From Kitagawia praeruptora (Eukaryota; Streptophyta; Magnoliopsida; Apiales; Apiaceae): a DNA stretch of 64,000 bases. Every line of letters starts with the position of its first letter. Positions within the stretch are counted from its first letter, which is position 1. The notes below the pieces were generated by a model. It did no database searches. It was not told where the DNA came from and saw only the letters and a list, made by a program, of their open reading frames with translations. Shown here one piece after another: positions 1 to 11,005 of the stretch. The stretch is taken from assembly GCA_037693485.1 (NCBI GenBank), contig CM075347.1, forward strand, positions 140,710,501 to 140,774,500. Reading direction: 5' to 3'. The translations under genes and the position numbers were made by a program.

Positions 1-2
1 AA

Positions 3-680
3 GTTAAAGCTCAGAAGCAAAAGGAGAGGCTTGCAGAAATCATTAAAAGAAGAGGTGCCAGGATAAAGCAATCTCTTGATACATATGTACCAGATGAAGA
101 TCCTAATTATCCTAGTGTTCCTTTGTATGTACTTCCAATATCAGCTAGAATTGAGACATCAACAGTCTCTGATCACTCTAAGGAGGAGTCAGGATTTGAA
201 GATGTTAGTACACAGAATACTGGTGAAGGAGATGATGATCATATTTCAGTTCCAGAACAGAAAGATGAAGATGTTGATACTTCTAATCAGGTTTTATTAC
301 TTGAATATCATACAACTCAAGCAACTTCTTCTACAAGACTTAAAGATACAGTTCTTTCTGATTCTGATACTGAAGATACTAGAAGCACTTCCAATATTGA
401 AGTTCATTCTGATGTTTTGAAAGATATTCAGAATTCTCAAATTGCTATTCAAACAAGACTTCAATCACTTGAAGATAACCAAGTCACAATTATGGAAAAT
501 CAAGCAGTTCTTATGAATCTCATTTGTTCTGTTTCTGAAACTCTTGGAATTAATGTTGCTGATGTCAAAAAGGGGGAGATAAAGACAGTTCAAAGACAAC
601 AACAACAACATCATCAGACTAAGGATGATAAAGCTGGGGGAGATAAAGAGCAGACAAAGGGTAGTAAAAAGAAGAACTAG
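3..680 (+). CDS. post-pol ORF (ORF3) of Copia A1, C-terminal part
   Basis: An open frame runs from the window edge to a TAG at 678-680, so this is the C-terminal 225 residues of a larger protein. It starts in a basic helical stretch rich in K, R, Q and E. An acidic Ser/Thr/Asp-rich linker follows, then a predicted coiled segment around the ILE-VTIMENQ region. The tail is Lys/Gln-rich and ends in KKKN. Its position, just before the polypurine tract and 3' LTR, matches the extra frame after pol in SIRE-type Copia elements, as in element E at 19854-24341. I see no membrane segment, so an envelope role is not supported here. Function unknown. Confidence 0.7.
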   Translation, partial: VKAQKQKERLAEIIKRRGARIKQSLDTYVPDEDPNYPSVPLYVLPISARIETSTVSDHSKEESGFEDVSTQNTGEGDDDHISVPEQKDEDVDTSNQVLLLEYHTTQATSSTRLKDTVLSDSDTEDTRSTSNIEVHSDVLKDIQNSQIAIQTRLQSLEDNQVTIMENQAVLMNLICSVSETLGINVADVKKGEIKTVQRQQQQHHQTKDDKAGGDKEQTKGSKKKN

Positions 681-904
681 GAGTGACAGTGGTGAATCTC
701 AGCTAGGAAGAGGTAAAGGAAGAGCAGCATTAATAGTTAAAATTCTTTCTTCTAAGTACTAGATAAACGTCTACATCTGAGAAGGAGGTACTTAAACTTC
801 ATAATTCTACATTCTTAAATTCTATTCTGGTTGTATTGTTCTATGTTTTGACATCCACAACTTAGATTTATGCTTCAGATTATAAAGCATAAATAGGGGG
901 AGAT

Positions 905-1638
905 TGTTAGGAATAATTCATAAGTTGTGATGTTAAGAATAGAATTTACACATTATACTTCTTGTAATCCTGATCTTATAAAGGATTTAGCACTGTATAT
1001 AGGTTTTATGTGTAAGACAGTTATCTGTATAGTTTAGTCAGGAATGAACAGTGTATCGGAGACTACATGTCAGGAACAGAGAGCAAATCCTGATGACGGT
1101 CCAATACTGATGGTTGATCAGATACTGATGCAGTGTACAGATCCTGATATCAGTCATGTTACTGATGATGTCATTATAGATACTACAGAAACTTGCAAGT
1201 GCTATAAAACAGGATCGTTGTTTGAAGAACAAGCAAGAAGATATTATGAAGGAAAGAGTTTTCTATTGAAGGAAACTATCGACTAGAAGGCAGAACATTG
1301 TCATGTATAGATTATATCTTTCTGTTATTAGTTGATAGGTAGCATTATAAATACTCTCTCAATATCATTGTAAAGAGCGACGAAGTTGTGAGTTCGTGTG
1401 CGTAGCTCTGTATAAGGTTTGTATTTGAGAGTTCGAAACAAACAGAGAGATATTTGTATTGTCAGCAACTGCTAAAGGTATTGTACACCTTTGGTAGAGT
1501 TTGTATTTGATCTTATTAATACAAACAAGAGTTTGATTCATTCGTTTATTCTTGTTCATATAATCAAGCAAAAATCAGACACGATTATATAACTTGTATT
1601 CAACCCCCCCCCCCTTCTACAAGTTATTCGAGTTAACA
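905..1638 (+). repeat. 3' LTR of Copia A1
   Basis: It is bounded by TGTTAG...GTTAACA and preceded by a polypurine tract. The U3 part repeats the short words ATCCTGAT and ATACTGAT (for example 971, 1091, 1117, 1140). A long C run followed by TTCTACAAGTTATTCGAG lies near the 3' end, an arrangement shared with the LTRs of A2 and E. Short open frames inside the LTR are not convincing genes. Confidence 0.85.
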
Positions 1639-1906
1639 GCTTCTCAAACCAAAATTCCATTCAAACCCATTCTTTAAATTTTTCACAGTCGATGAACATC
1701 CTGTTCTTGATCATCTCTTTGAAAAGACGACTCTTCTCATCGAACTAATCATGGATGAATTAGTTTCAGATAATATCCAGAGGTTTCTCCTAGAACATTC
1801 ATCTGTTGGATACAATCTTCCCCTAACCTCCTCAAAACTTGAGGATGAAGAATTTGGCCGAGAGTCTGAGGTTGATCTTGATGAGGATGCTATACATTTA
1901 AGTTAG
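1637..1906 (+). other. unidentified open frame fragment after the A1 LTR
   Basis: An open frame of about 89 codons begins right after the LTR and ends at TAG 1904-1906. The product is acidic, with DEHPVLDHLFEK and LEDEEFGRESEVDLDED segments. It has no clear start codon. The following 200 bases read like a plant 3' UTR, with a T-rich stretch and AATGAAAATAC near 2100. It could be the last exon of a host gene cut by A1, or a remnant of another element's ORF. I do not recognise it. Confidence 0.3.
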
Positions 1907-2465
1907 CTACTCTCATTCAAGTCGCCCAGACAAGGAATCCAAGAGCAGGCGAGGCTGTTCAAATCCCCTGATGGATTTCTTGAGATGCTCCTTGTCTTGT
2001 ACCTCAGAATTCATTTCTTTAGACAAGTATAGGATTATCAGTAGAAGTTAGACAAAAAGATGTTGTATTTCATTTCCATGTATGTAATGCTTTCAATTAA
2101 TGAAAATACAATTTCTTGTTATCTACTTGTCTTTTGATTATTGAATGATGTATAAATTATCAGTAAGCAAATATTAAAACTTGTTGGCATAGACTTAACA
2201 CATCTCAGAATTAGATTACTACTCAAAGTAAACGTCAGAGTCTGAAACAATTTTCACAATCCTGATACTGACACAATATTGATGACGTCAGCATCCTGAT
2301 AACAAATCTAATCCTGATGATTATTAACAAGTCTATCATACTGAAATTTATCAAGGCAAAGTGTTATAGCTAAAGCATTTAACAATCAAATATAGATCCT
2401 GACAAGAATATCAAGTCTATAAGCTAAAAACAACATACCTTGCTACTATTGCAGATGTTAAAGAT
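1907..2465. other. non-coding stretch: 3'-UTR-like sequence and post-pol spacer of A2
   Basis: No gene is visible. The right half, from about 2160, reads on the minus strand as the spacer that follows pol in A2. It repeats ATCCTGAT-type words (2261, 2300, 2317, 2396), the same motif as the A-family LTR. The A2 ORF3 and 3' LTR that should follow to the left are absent. Confidence 0.5.
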
Positions 2466-3938
2466 CTAGAAATTTAACATTCCTAACTCACTTACTAATC
2501 TATTGAATGTAGTTTCATCAAGTGGTTTAGTTAGAATATCTGCAAGCTGTTTGTCAGTAGGAACAAAATGAAGTTCCACAATACCATTCTCAATATGTTC
2601 TCTAATAAAATGATACCTGACATCAATGTGCTTAGTCCTTGAATGTTGAACTGGATTTTCTGCAATTTTAATAGCACTAGTATTATCACAAAACATGGGA
2701 ATATTACTAAGTGTCATACCATAATCCATCAACTGATTTCTTATCCGAAGGAACTGTGCACAACAACTGCCTGCTGCTATGTACTCAGTTTCTGCAGTTG
2801 AGGTTGAAACAGATTGTTGCTTCTTGCTTGCCCAAGAAATCAATCTACTTCCCAAGAATTGACATGTACCTGTAGTGCTTTTCCTGTCTATCTTACACCC
2901 TGCATAATCAGAGTCTGAATAGCCAATTAGAAAGAAATCAGATTCTCTAGGGTACCACAAACCAAGATTTGGAGTTCCTTTGAGATATCTAAAAATTCTC
3001 TTCACAGCAATTAAATAAGATTCCTTAGGATCACTTTGGAATCTAGCACATAAACAGGTAGAAAACATTATATCTGGTCTACTTGCAGTTAGATATAACA
3101 ATGAGCCTATCATGCCTCTATAACTAGTATTATCCACACTCTTTCCCTTATGATCAGAGTCTAGTTTAGTGGCTGTTGCCATGGGTGTTTTTGCAACTGC
3201 ACAGTCTTGAAAGTCAAATCTTCTTAAAAGATCTTTGATATACTTTGACTGATTAATGAAAATACCAGTCTCAGTCTGTTTGACCTGCAAGCCTAAGAAA
3301 TAATTTAATTCACCCATCATGCTCATCTGATACTTAGACTGCATAAGCTTGCTAAACTTAGCACACAATTCTTCATTAGTAGAGCCAAATATGATATCAT
3401 CAACATAAATTTGAACTAAAAGCAATTCACCTTTTATCTTTCTAAAGAATAGAGTTTTGTCAATTGTACCTCTTGTGAAGCCATTTTCAAGAAAAAATTT
3501 AGACAAAGTCTCATACCATGCTCTTGGTGCCTGCTTTAGTCCATAGAGTGCCTTGTCAAGTTTGTAGACATGATTTGGAAACTTTGGATCAACAAATCTA
3601 GGTGGCTGTTCCACATACACTTCCTCATCAAGTTTGCCATTTAGAAAAGCACTCTTTACATCCATCTGATATACCTTGAATTTTGAATGAGCTGCAAATG
3701 CAAGAAACATTCTGATTGCTTCCAATCTTGCTACAGGTGCAAAGGTCTCATCATAATCAATGCCTTCTTCCTGAGAATAACCCTTGGCCACCAGTCTTGC
3801 TTTGTTTCTTACAATCATACCAGATTCATCTAGCTTGTTTCTGAAAACCCATCTTGCACCAACAATAGATCTATCTTTAGGTCTTGGTACCAGTTTCCAG
3901 ACTTTGTTTCTCTCAAACTCATTTAACTCTTCCTGCAT
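2466..3938 (-). pseudogene. A2 pol: reverse transcriptase and RNase H
   Basis: This 490-codon open frame starts at the MQEELNEFERNKVWKLVP segment typical of Copia RT and runs to the end of pol. RT blocks are in order: ARLVAKGYSQ, VYQMDVKSAFLNG, ALYGLKQAPRAWY, and the catalytic YVDD near residue 180. RNase H follows, with DSDYAGC, STAETEYIAA, the CDNTSAI motif and a TKHIDVRYHFIREH tail. All key acidic residues seem present, so this segment is well preserved. It is separated from upstream pol by a small indel of about 7 bases near 3940, so the polyprotein cannot be read straight through. Confidence 0.9.
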
Positions 3939-4623
3939 TGCAAATTGTAATTACCCAATCAGGATCCTGTAAGGCTTCTTCAACCTTCTTAGGTTCATTC
4001 TTTGAGAAAAAACAACTATACAAGCATTCATTTTGAATTGATCTTCTAGTTCGAACACCACTATTTGGATCACCAATAATCAAATCTTCAGTATGATCCT
4101 TTGTCCATTTTCTAACAGGTGGTAGATTAACTCTGCCAGTCTCTCCCCCTAAGTTAGTGGTATCTCTTGTAGAAGAATTCTCTCTGCCTTCAATAACTCT
4201 CCTTTGATCAATAGAATCAGTAGATTCCATATTGCTGCTAGTTACTGATCTTTCCTCAGTAGACTCTGAAAGATCAGTTCCTGATGGAGTAGACTCTGAA
4301 TAACTAATCTGCTCCTGATGATCACTGTGTTCTCTTTGATTTATTTGCTCCCCCTCAACAGTAGCATTCCTTTGAGAAGCAATAGAAATTTCTTCTGGAG
4401 AACCTTCATCATCACTGGAGAGTATCTCAGAATTCTTCAGATTTTCAAATTCCAATTTGTCATGGCTTTCATCAATTTGCAGAATTACAAATTTCTTATC
4501 ATCAAATGCAACATGAATTGATTCCATAACAATGTGAGTCCTGAGATTATAAACTTTGAAGGCCTTAGATGCTGAATATCCTAGAAAAATTGCTTCATCC
4601 GATTTTGCTTCAAATTTTTCCAA
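3919..4623 (-). pseudogene. A2 pol: integrase C-terminus and variable linker
   Basis: A 234-codon frame joins the end of integrase (FEAKSDEAIFLGYS, VYNLRTHIVMESIHVAFDD) to the start of RT. The middle is a low-complexity acidic linker rich in Ser, Thr, Glu and Gln, about residues 50-170, followed by the conserved RKWTKDH and the TRRSIQNECLYSCF block. It is one base out of frame with the integrase core upstream (near 4615) and with RT downstream (near 3940). The linker DNA repeats CCTGAT and ACTGAT words (about 4240-4320), echoing the A-family LTR motif. Confidence 0.85.
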
Positions 4624-5167
4624 GTTGTTCTGGATGAACTTTTAGGACATAGCATTTGCATCCAAAGATGTGAAAATATTTCACACTTGGTTTCTTTCCT
4701 TTGATCATCTCATAGGGAGTTTTTCCATGACTATTTACCAAGGTACAGTTTTGAGTGAAACATGCAGTGTTAATAGCTTCTGCCCAAAAGTAGGTTAGAA
4801 GTTTTGCATCTGCAAGCATGGTTCTTGCTGCCTCTATGAGAGTCCTGTTCTTTCTTTCCACTACACCATTCTGCTGAGGTGTACCAGGTGCAAAAAACTG
4901 TTGAGTGATTCCATTGTCTGCACAAAACCCCTCCATTGTAGAATTCTTGAATTCTGTACCATTGTCACTCCTAAGTACTTTGACTTTGTACTCAGAGTTA
5001 TTCTGAATATTCTTGACAAGTTCAATGATTTGCTGAGGAGCTTCATCCTTCTTGTGTAGAAAGAACACCCATGTGAACCTTGTGAAATCATCCACTATCA
5101 CTAGAGCATATCTTTTCTTGCTAATAGACATAATGTTTACTGGACCAAACAGATCAAGATGTAGCAT
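4610..5167 (-). pseudogene. A2 pol: integrase core
   Basis: The integrase catalytic core carries the D-D-E signature. The first Asp is in LHLDLFGPV, the second in RSDNGTEF, and the Glu in NGVVERKNR. Downstream are the usual Copia segments AARTMLADA, YFWAEAINTACF and FGCKCYVLK. The frame ends at 4610 because of a one-base shift in an A run. Upstream it is cut off from the zinc-binding region by a nonsense codon at 5234-5236. The residues are intact but the gene is not. Confidence 0.9.
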
Positions 5168-5233
5168 GTGAAATGGTTCAGTAATTGAATTTTCAGTCTT
5201 GCTCTTAAAAGTGGTTCTTCTTTGCTTTCCAAG

Positions 5234-5776
5234 CTAACATGCATCACAAAGTCCATCTTGCACAAAATTTGCCTGAGGTAGGCCTCTCACCAGATTGTGC
5301 TTAACAAGTTGATTAAGTTTCTTGAAATTAAGATGTGAGAGCTTCTTGTGCCAATTCCAGCTTTCATCACTTTTTGCTTTGCTGTAGAGACATCTAACAA
5401 TTCCTTTAGATGTATCACTTAAGCTGGCTTCATATATGTTACCATGTCTTTGACCAGTTAGAACAATGTCTCCATTCTGCATATTCAAGATTTTGCATCC
5501 TTCTCTGTCAAAGATTGATTTGTAACCTTTATCACCCAGTTGACTTATGCTTAAAAGAGTATGTTTCAAGCCTTCAACCAGTGCTACATTTTCTATGATG
5601 ACATTCCCCAAAACAATTGAGCCATATCCCAGAGTTTCTCCTTTGTTGCCATCTCCAAAAGATATTACTGGGCCAGCTTTCCTCTCAAACTTTGTAAGCA
5701 GGGACTTCTTTCTAGTCATATGTCCAGAGCATCCACTGTCCAAGATAATTGAATGCTTCTTTCCTGTGCCCTGCAA
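5234..5776 (-). pseudogene. A2 pol: aspartic protease and GAG-pre-integrase region
   Basis: The frame carries the retroviral-type protease active site DSGCSGHM close to its start, then a GAG-pre-integrase / zinc-binding region with WNWHKKLSHLN and GLCDAC. It stops at TAG 5234-5236, where E has a glutamine codon in the matching place, so this is a point nonsense (C to T would explain it). The frame begins within a TTTGCAG/GG sequence just past the gag stop, offset by -1 from gag. E has the same layout. Confidence 0.85.
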
Positions 5777-5787
5777 ACAAAAAGTAA

Positions 5788-6356
5788 CTAGTTAGAATTT
5801 TTTAGGACCCAACTTTGATTGGATCCTTTCTTACTAGATTTAGAAACAACAGGCTTTGAAGATTTTGCTTTTACTTTACCTGTTGCAGAGTCAACCTTAG
5901 ACTCTGATTTCACAAACTGTTTGTGACTAGGAGTTTCAGATTTCAAGGAATAATAGTCATAATACAGTTCATGATATTCTCTACACATGTAAATGGAATG
6001 AAGTAACTACCACAATGATAACAAGCTTTTTGTGGTTGGTATTGAATTTTCTGAGTCTTGGGGAATCTGGACTCAGTTTTCCAAGAAGGTTTTTGATTGC
6101 AGTCTAGGGCCAAATGATTATGATTTCCACACTTATAGCATTTTTTCCTAGGTGCATCAGGTACATTCTTGTAATTATTCTCTTTGTTAATACCTTCTTT
6201 TCCATTCCTATTTCTTTTGATCTTGCTAGACTCTGAAAGACCATCTAATCTCTGTTTCAACTGAGACTTAGACAGAAACCCTATGTTTACATTCTTAGGT
6301 TTCTCTAACACTTTCTCATCTGAATTACTATTGTTAATCCTTTTGTGTACAACAGG
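5788..6356 (-). pseudogene. A2 gag, C-terminal part
   Basis: This is the distal part of gag, on the far side of the MITE insertion. It holds a second CCHC-like zinc motif (CYKCGNHNHLALDC) followed by a CYHCGSY stretch, then a Lys/Ser-rich tail ending in WVLKNSN and TAG. A frameshift near 5985 separates the zinc part from the tail. The gag stop is followed after about 20 bases by the -1-frame pol, an arrangement also present in E. Confidence 0.8.
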
Positions 6357-6939
6357 TAGACCTGGCAATTTGGTACACGACACGTGAACACGACACGAAA
6401 CGACACGAAAAAATACGGATATGGGTTTTGATTTTTAGTACACGAAACACGAAAGTACACGAACACGAAATTACACGATAGATTTAGTGTCGGATATGGG
6501 TTTTCATTTTGGGTACACGAAAGTACACGAAAGTACACGAAATAAAGATGTTAATAATTTACTACTTATAGATTTTATGTATATATTAATATTTTTTTAT
6601 AAGGATATATATTTTACACAAAAATATACATATTTACAAGTTTTTATAGAGTTGTATTTATATTTATATATGGAAATGTAAAATATTTAATGTATATTTC
6701 ATATGAATATAATATTTACTAATAAATTTTAACTAAATTTTATTTTTAATTTTATATAATATATACACGAAACACGACACGAAAGTACACGAATTCATTT
6801 CGGGTGGATACGGGTTTCATATTCAAGTACACGAATCCTGTTTCGGGTGGATACGGGTTTCACCTTCAAGTACACAAAACACGAAAATACACGACACGAA
6901 AGTACACGACACGATCCGATTGCCCGCTCTAACAACAGG
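6349..6939. mobile_element. hAT-like MITE inside A2 gag, with 8-bp target duplication
   Basis: The element proper is 6357-6931 (575 bp). It is flanked by the perfect 8-bp duplication ACAACAGG at 6349-6356 and 6932-6939. The ends are imperfect inverted repeats, TAGACCTGGCAAT on the left and TAGAGCGGGCAAT on the right (read inward). Both subterminal zones are packed with TACACGAA / CACGACACG words, while the centre is AT-rich. It has no coding capacity. The 8-bp duplication and TAGA..GGCAA ends point to hAT. Confidence 0.88.
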
Positions 6940-8661
6940 GGTACCTTTTGAATCAACAAATTTAACATGATTAGGTTCAGAAACAATTTTCTTACCTTCA
7001 GATTTAGATGCGCTAGCTTCTACTTTACTATCATCAATGACAATAGCTACTTTTTCTTTTTGTCTAGCCTTATCAAAACCTAAACCATTAATTTTACCAC
7101 GAATTCCACTTTCAATGATTTCTTGTGTCTTTTTACCAGAAATGTTAATGGTCTTAATCACATCTCTCTCTTCCTCTAGTTCTTTTCTGACATAGTCATA
7201 AGCCTCAAGAATAACACTATAATCATGCTTAGCTTTATCAGAACTTAACTTGTATTCTTCCATTTGAATTAACTCAGATTCAAGAAAATTATTTCTATCA
7301 ACTAATTTATCATTCTTAACCTTAAGTTTATCTCTTTCACAAGTAAGAATTCTAAAATTAGTCATAAGATTCTTAAACTCAGCATGGATAGATCTAATTT
7401 CATCAGAATTTAAGTTATCAAATGAATCAAGAGAGTGAAGTGATACCTTAACAGAGGATGGAGAAGTTTTATTTGGAGATCCAGGTTTATCTGAAACATT
7501 TGCCATCAGTGCAATGTTGTCATAATCCAATTCATCTTCAGAACCACTGGAATCAGCCCAATCCTTCTGTGTGACCATAAGTGCATTACCCTTTCCTGAA
7601 TTCCTAGGCTTTTTACACTCACTAGCAAAGTGTCCAAGCTCGCTGCAATTAAAGCACTTGATCTTGGCTTTATCAAGCTTGATAATTGTACCTTTGCCTT
7701 TGTCACTCTTCTTCTCCTCATTCTTTTGAAAAGGTCCTTTGCTAAATCTTCTCCTGTTGAATCTACCTTTCTTGAAAGCTTTAGCAAACATAGCAAAGAG
7801 TTCCTGCATCTCTGATTTAGAATCACCGTTATCAGAGTCTATATTAGTAGTCTCTGACTCAGAACTTTCTTTGCTTTTCTTCTTCCTTGAGTTCTTTACA
7901 GCAATTTCTTCATGCTGTTCTTCAGGAAGCTTCTTTAATTCAGATTGAGCAGTAAGTGCAACAGTCTTCATCTTTCCTTCACTCCTGCTCTTCTTCTGCT
8001 GCTTGTCAAGTTCATAAGCTCTCAATTTTCCATATACTGCCTCTAATGATATCTCATCCAGATCATTAGCTTCCTCAATCGCAGATATCTTCTCATTGTA
8101 GAAATCAGGCAAAGCTTTCATGAACTTTGTATTCATATCCTCCAAGTCATAATATTTACCATGCATGGCCATCTCATTGATGAGTTTTGTAAACCTATCA
8201 AAGGTATTAGTAAGTGACTCACCAGACTTGGATTCAAAGTACTCATACTGTTGTATAAGTAGTGTCCTCATATTCTTCCTGACAGGCTTAGTTCCTTCAC
8301 AGTGAACCTTAAGATTGTCCCATACATCCTTAGCAGTTTTACAAGAGAGAACATAGTTAGTGAGAACAGAATCAAGACTGTTGAATAATATGTTTCTCAC
8401 TTTAGCATCTTTAAGAACATTCTCCTTGTCCTTATCTGACCATTCAGATTTTGGCTTCTCTGCTGTATGTTCTGGAACAACCACACCATCAACAGTTGCT
8501 TGTCCAACGACCTTTGTTGGAACAAAAGGTCCATCTCTGATTCTGTCAAGATAATCAGGATCTGTTGCTTCGAGATGATGCAACATCTTTACTTCCCATA
8601 GAGTATATTCGTTTCTCTTGAGCATAGGAATCTTAGTATTCCCATCCTTGTAACCAGACAT
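6932..8661 (-). pseudogene. A2 gag, N-terminal and central part
   Basis: Gag starts at the ATG 8659-8661, 36 bases inside the primer site, with MSGYKDGNTKIPMLKRNEY. The Copia gag core follows (LWEVKMLHHL, AKDVWDNLKVHCEGT, LLIQQYEYFESKSGESL, AYELDK). A CCHC zinc knuckle (CFNCSELGHFASEC) lies near residue 335. After it come an acidic stretch and a coiled-coil-like Lys/Glu region. The frame runs into the MITE at 6931. The ORF track end at 6823 is MITE sequence, so I stop the gag at the target duplication. Confidence 0.88.
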
Positions 8662-8696
8662 GATTGCAGATCTTTATGATTATTCGAAATCAACCT

Positions 8697-8708
8697 GCTC
8701 TAATACCA
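8697..8708 (-). other. primer-binding site of A2
   Basis: On the minus strand, TGGTATTAGAGC lies two bases inside the LTR edge. It is a near match to the initiator-Met tRNA 3' end complement (TGGTATCAGAGC) usual for plant Copia elements. Confidence 0.85.
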
Positions 8709-8710
8709 AT

Positions 8711-9433
8711 TGTTAACTCGAATAACTTGTAGAAGGGGGGGGTTGAATACAAGTTATATAATCGTGTCTGATTTTTGCTTGATTATATGAACAAGAATAA
8801 ACGAATGAATCAAACTCTATTTGTATTAATAAGATCAAATACAAACTCTACCAAAGGTGTACAAATACCTTTAGCAGCTGCTGACAAAATACATTTCTCT
8901 CTGTTTGTACTCTCGTATACTTACGATTACAAACCTCACGAACTGAACACTTTTTACAATGATATAGAGAGAGTATTTATAATGCTACCTATCAACTAAT
9001 AACAGAAAGATAATCTATACATGACAATGTTCTGCCGTCCAGTTGATAGTTTCCATCAATAGAAAATTCTTCCCTTCATAATATCTTCTTGCTTGTTCCT
9101 CAAACAAAGATCCTGTTTTATAGCACTTGCCAGTTTCTGTAGCATCCATAATGACATCATCAGTAACACGACTGACATCAGGATTTCATCTTGCATCAGG
9201 ATCTAACCATCCTATCAGTACTTGATCAGTATTTGACTTGACGTATCAGGATTCGATCTCAGTTCCTGACATGTAGTCTCCGATACACTGTTCATTCCTG
9301 ACTAAACCTTACAGATAACTATCTAACACATATTTCCTATACAAAGTGCTAAATCCTTTATAAGATCAGGATATACAAGAAGTATAAGTAAAATTCTATT
9401 CTTAACATCACAACTCATGAATTATTCCTAACA
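8711..9433 (-). repeat. 5' LTR of Copia A2
   Basis: It is bounded on the plus strand by TGTTAACTCG and TTCCTAACA, the exact reverse of the A1 LTR ends. A primer site sits at the inner edge. It is inverted relative to the A1 LTR, and the two are by eye about 85-90% identical. They therefore belong to two copies of one family and are not a pair. Confidence 0.88.
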
Positions 9434-9496
9434 GAGTTGATCATAAGCCTTCTTAAAAATCACATTCACTGAGCTCCCACCATCGATCAGAACTTT
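9434..9496 (-). pseudogene. Ty3/Gypsy protease scrap
   Basis: Directly outside the A2 LTR, the minus strand reads KVLIDGGSSVNVIFKKAYDQL-like sequence, the aspartic protease core common in Tat/Athila-type Ty3/Gypsy polyproteins. It ends after about 21 codons. It is probably the older sequence into which A2 inserted. Confidence 0.6.
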
Positions 9497-10462
9497 TCAA
9501 ACTTTAAAATCATGAAGATAACATTAGTCCTTGAGAAGCCTTGATATAACCTTATAACACCTTAACTAACAAGAAACATCAAGAACATACCTAGAATTTT
9601 TCGGAGCTATAATACCCCAGCTGAAAGAACATGAAAAACGAGCCCCTTACCTTGATTTTCTGAATGAGGCATCTAAAAAAGAGTTGTAAAGCATCTCAAT
9701 ACCTTTCCAACAAGCTATAGAACACAAAAATCCATTGAGAAATGAAGGCTCTAGAGCGGTTTTACTGGACTGCTGTCTTTTTACCCGAAAATGGAGAAAA
9801 TGAAGATTTTTGTGTTGATTTTGATCTTATCTTGGCTAAATTCTTGATAATTCTAGAGTTTAGTAGAAGCTTGAAGAGTTTTGTGGATAAAAACCATGTG
9901 AAAGTACTAATTTGCCCTTAATCAAGGTTAGTGGAATGTGATGTAAGCAAGTGATGTCACTTGGATGATTCTAAATTCTCATTTCTTGATTTTCCTAGGT
10001 AAATGTTATTATCCTTGATTAATCATAATGTAGCATGAATCCTTAATGTATTACTAATCTTGGTTGTTTTGTTTCCATACTCGTCTAATTGCGATTCGTC
10101 TCGAATATACCTCTTTCTTCAAGTGGTTTCGAAATCGTTTAAAAATCCAAATTCCTTTGACATTTCATTGGTTTAATCTAATTTCACTTAATTCCTCAAT
10201 ATAAATAATCCTTGTTAAATCTCCATATTCCTTAATATCCAATTGCAATAGTGCTCAATCAAACTCAAAATTTTGCAAATCCATTTTCAGGAATTCCTAA
10301 AATCCGTCATCATTTCGAGTCACTCATTTTCATTGTACAACACTAATATGGTTTCTGTTTACTCATTTTCTGTTTCACTCATAGGGTACCTACATACCAT
10401 TTCCCTAAATCCTCAAAAGCACTATTCATTTGGGTACAGTAGCATTACAAAAGTTAGGGTTG
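9497..10462. other. non-coding stretch, possibly LTR-derived
   Basis: I see no gene. The right end carries CAGTAGCATTACAAAAGTTAGGGTTGTTATA. On the minus strand this resembles the AACAACCCTAACTTT start of some Ty3/Gypsy LTRs. I could not find a matching second end or a target duplication. It abuts the broken end of B gag at about 10462. Confidence 0.3.
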
Positions 10463-10900
10463 TTATATTAAAGGCACAGAACAATCATAGAAAGGTTTAG
10501 GCACACTACCAACAGGTTTCTTGCATGCATGAGTTAAATGATTGGTACTGAAACAATTCTGACAAGTTTTCCTAGGGGCATTAGGCATATAAGCATAGTT
10601 GTTATATTTGTTAATCCCTAGCTTGCCATTTCTGTTCTGTTTCTTCTTAGCCACTTTCTTCTCAGATTCATTCTTCCCAGCTGATACAAACTTAACAAAC
10701 TTCTTAGGTCTAGACCTATCACCTACTGGCTCCTTGACTTTTGGCTTGACACTCTCACACTTAGAGGATGCTTGTTGTTCACTGGATTGTGCCTCATCCT
10801 CATCATTCAACATTTGCTTGATGAGTAAGGCATCCTCATCAATTTCAAATGTTGATTCTTTAAAGATTGGAGTCTCAGCCTTTTTTAAAATGTGAGGCAC
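10463..10900 (-). pseudogene. B gag, C-terminal part (truncated)
   Basis: This continues the B gag after a frame break at about 10900-11006. It is Lys/Glu-rich with a second zinc-like motif (CQNCFSTNHLTHAC). The reading frame ends at the junction with unrelated DNA at about 10462, so protease and all of pol are missing from B. The arrangement matches the distal gag of A2 and E. Confidence 0.75.
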
Positions 10901-11005
10901 TTCCTCCTGAACAACTATGTCATCTTCAATGACAGCATAGCCTTTCCTCTGTTTAAGAGTGCCATAGTCAAGTCCAATAGCAGCCTTGGGTTTAGCTTGA
11001 ATTTT

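Larger units (their letters stand above)
1..1638 (+). mobile_element. Copia element A1 (SIRE-type), 3' end only
   Basis: The window opens inside a plus-strand LTR retrotransposon. The order is the tail of a post-pol reading frame, a spacer, a G-rich polypurine tract at about 893-903, then a 3' LTR at 905-1638 that starts TGTTAGGAATA and ends GTTAACA. No primer site follows the LTR, so it is the 3' LTR. The 5' part lies outside the window. The LTR is clearly related to the one at 8711-9433 (element A2), by eye about 85-90% identical. Confidence 0.85.
2160..9433 (-). mobile_element. Copia element A2 (SIRE-type), 3' truncated and decayed
   Basis: On the minus strand the order is 5' LTR (8711-9433), iMet primer site (8697-8708), gag, protease, integrase, RT and RNase H. 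The element then stops: there is no ORF3, polypurine tract or 3' LTR before the inverted A1 LTR at 1638. The left limit is approximate. Coding is broken by a MITE insertion in gag, a nonsense codon in the integrase zinc region, and at least three small indels in gag and pol. Confidence 0.85.

Noticed and set aside
1044..1286. 80-codon open frame in the A1 LTR
   Set aside because: LTR sequence containing the family motif. The related A2 LTR does not keep the frame.
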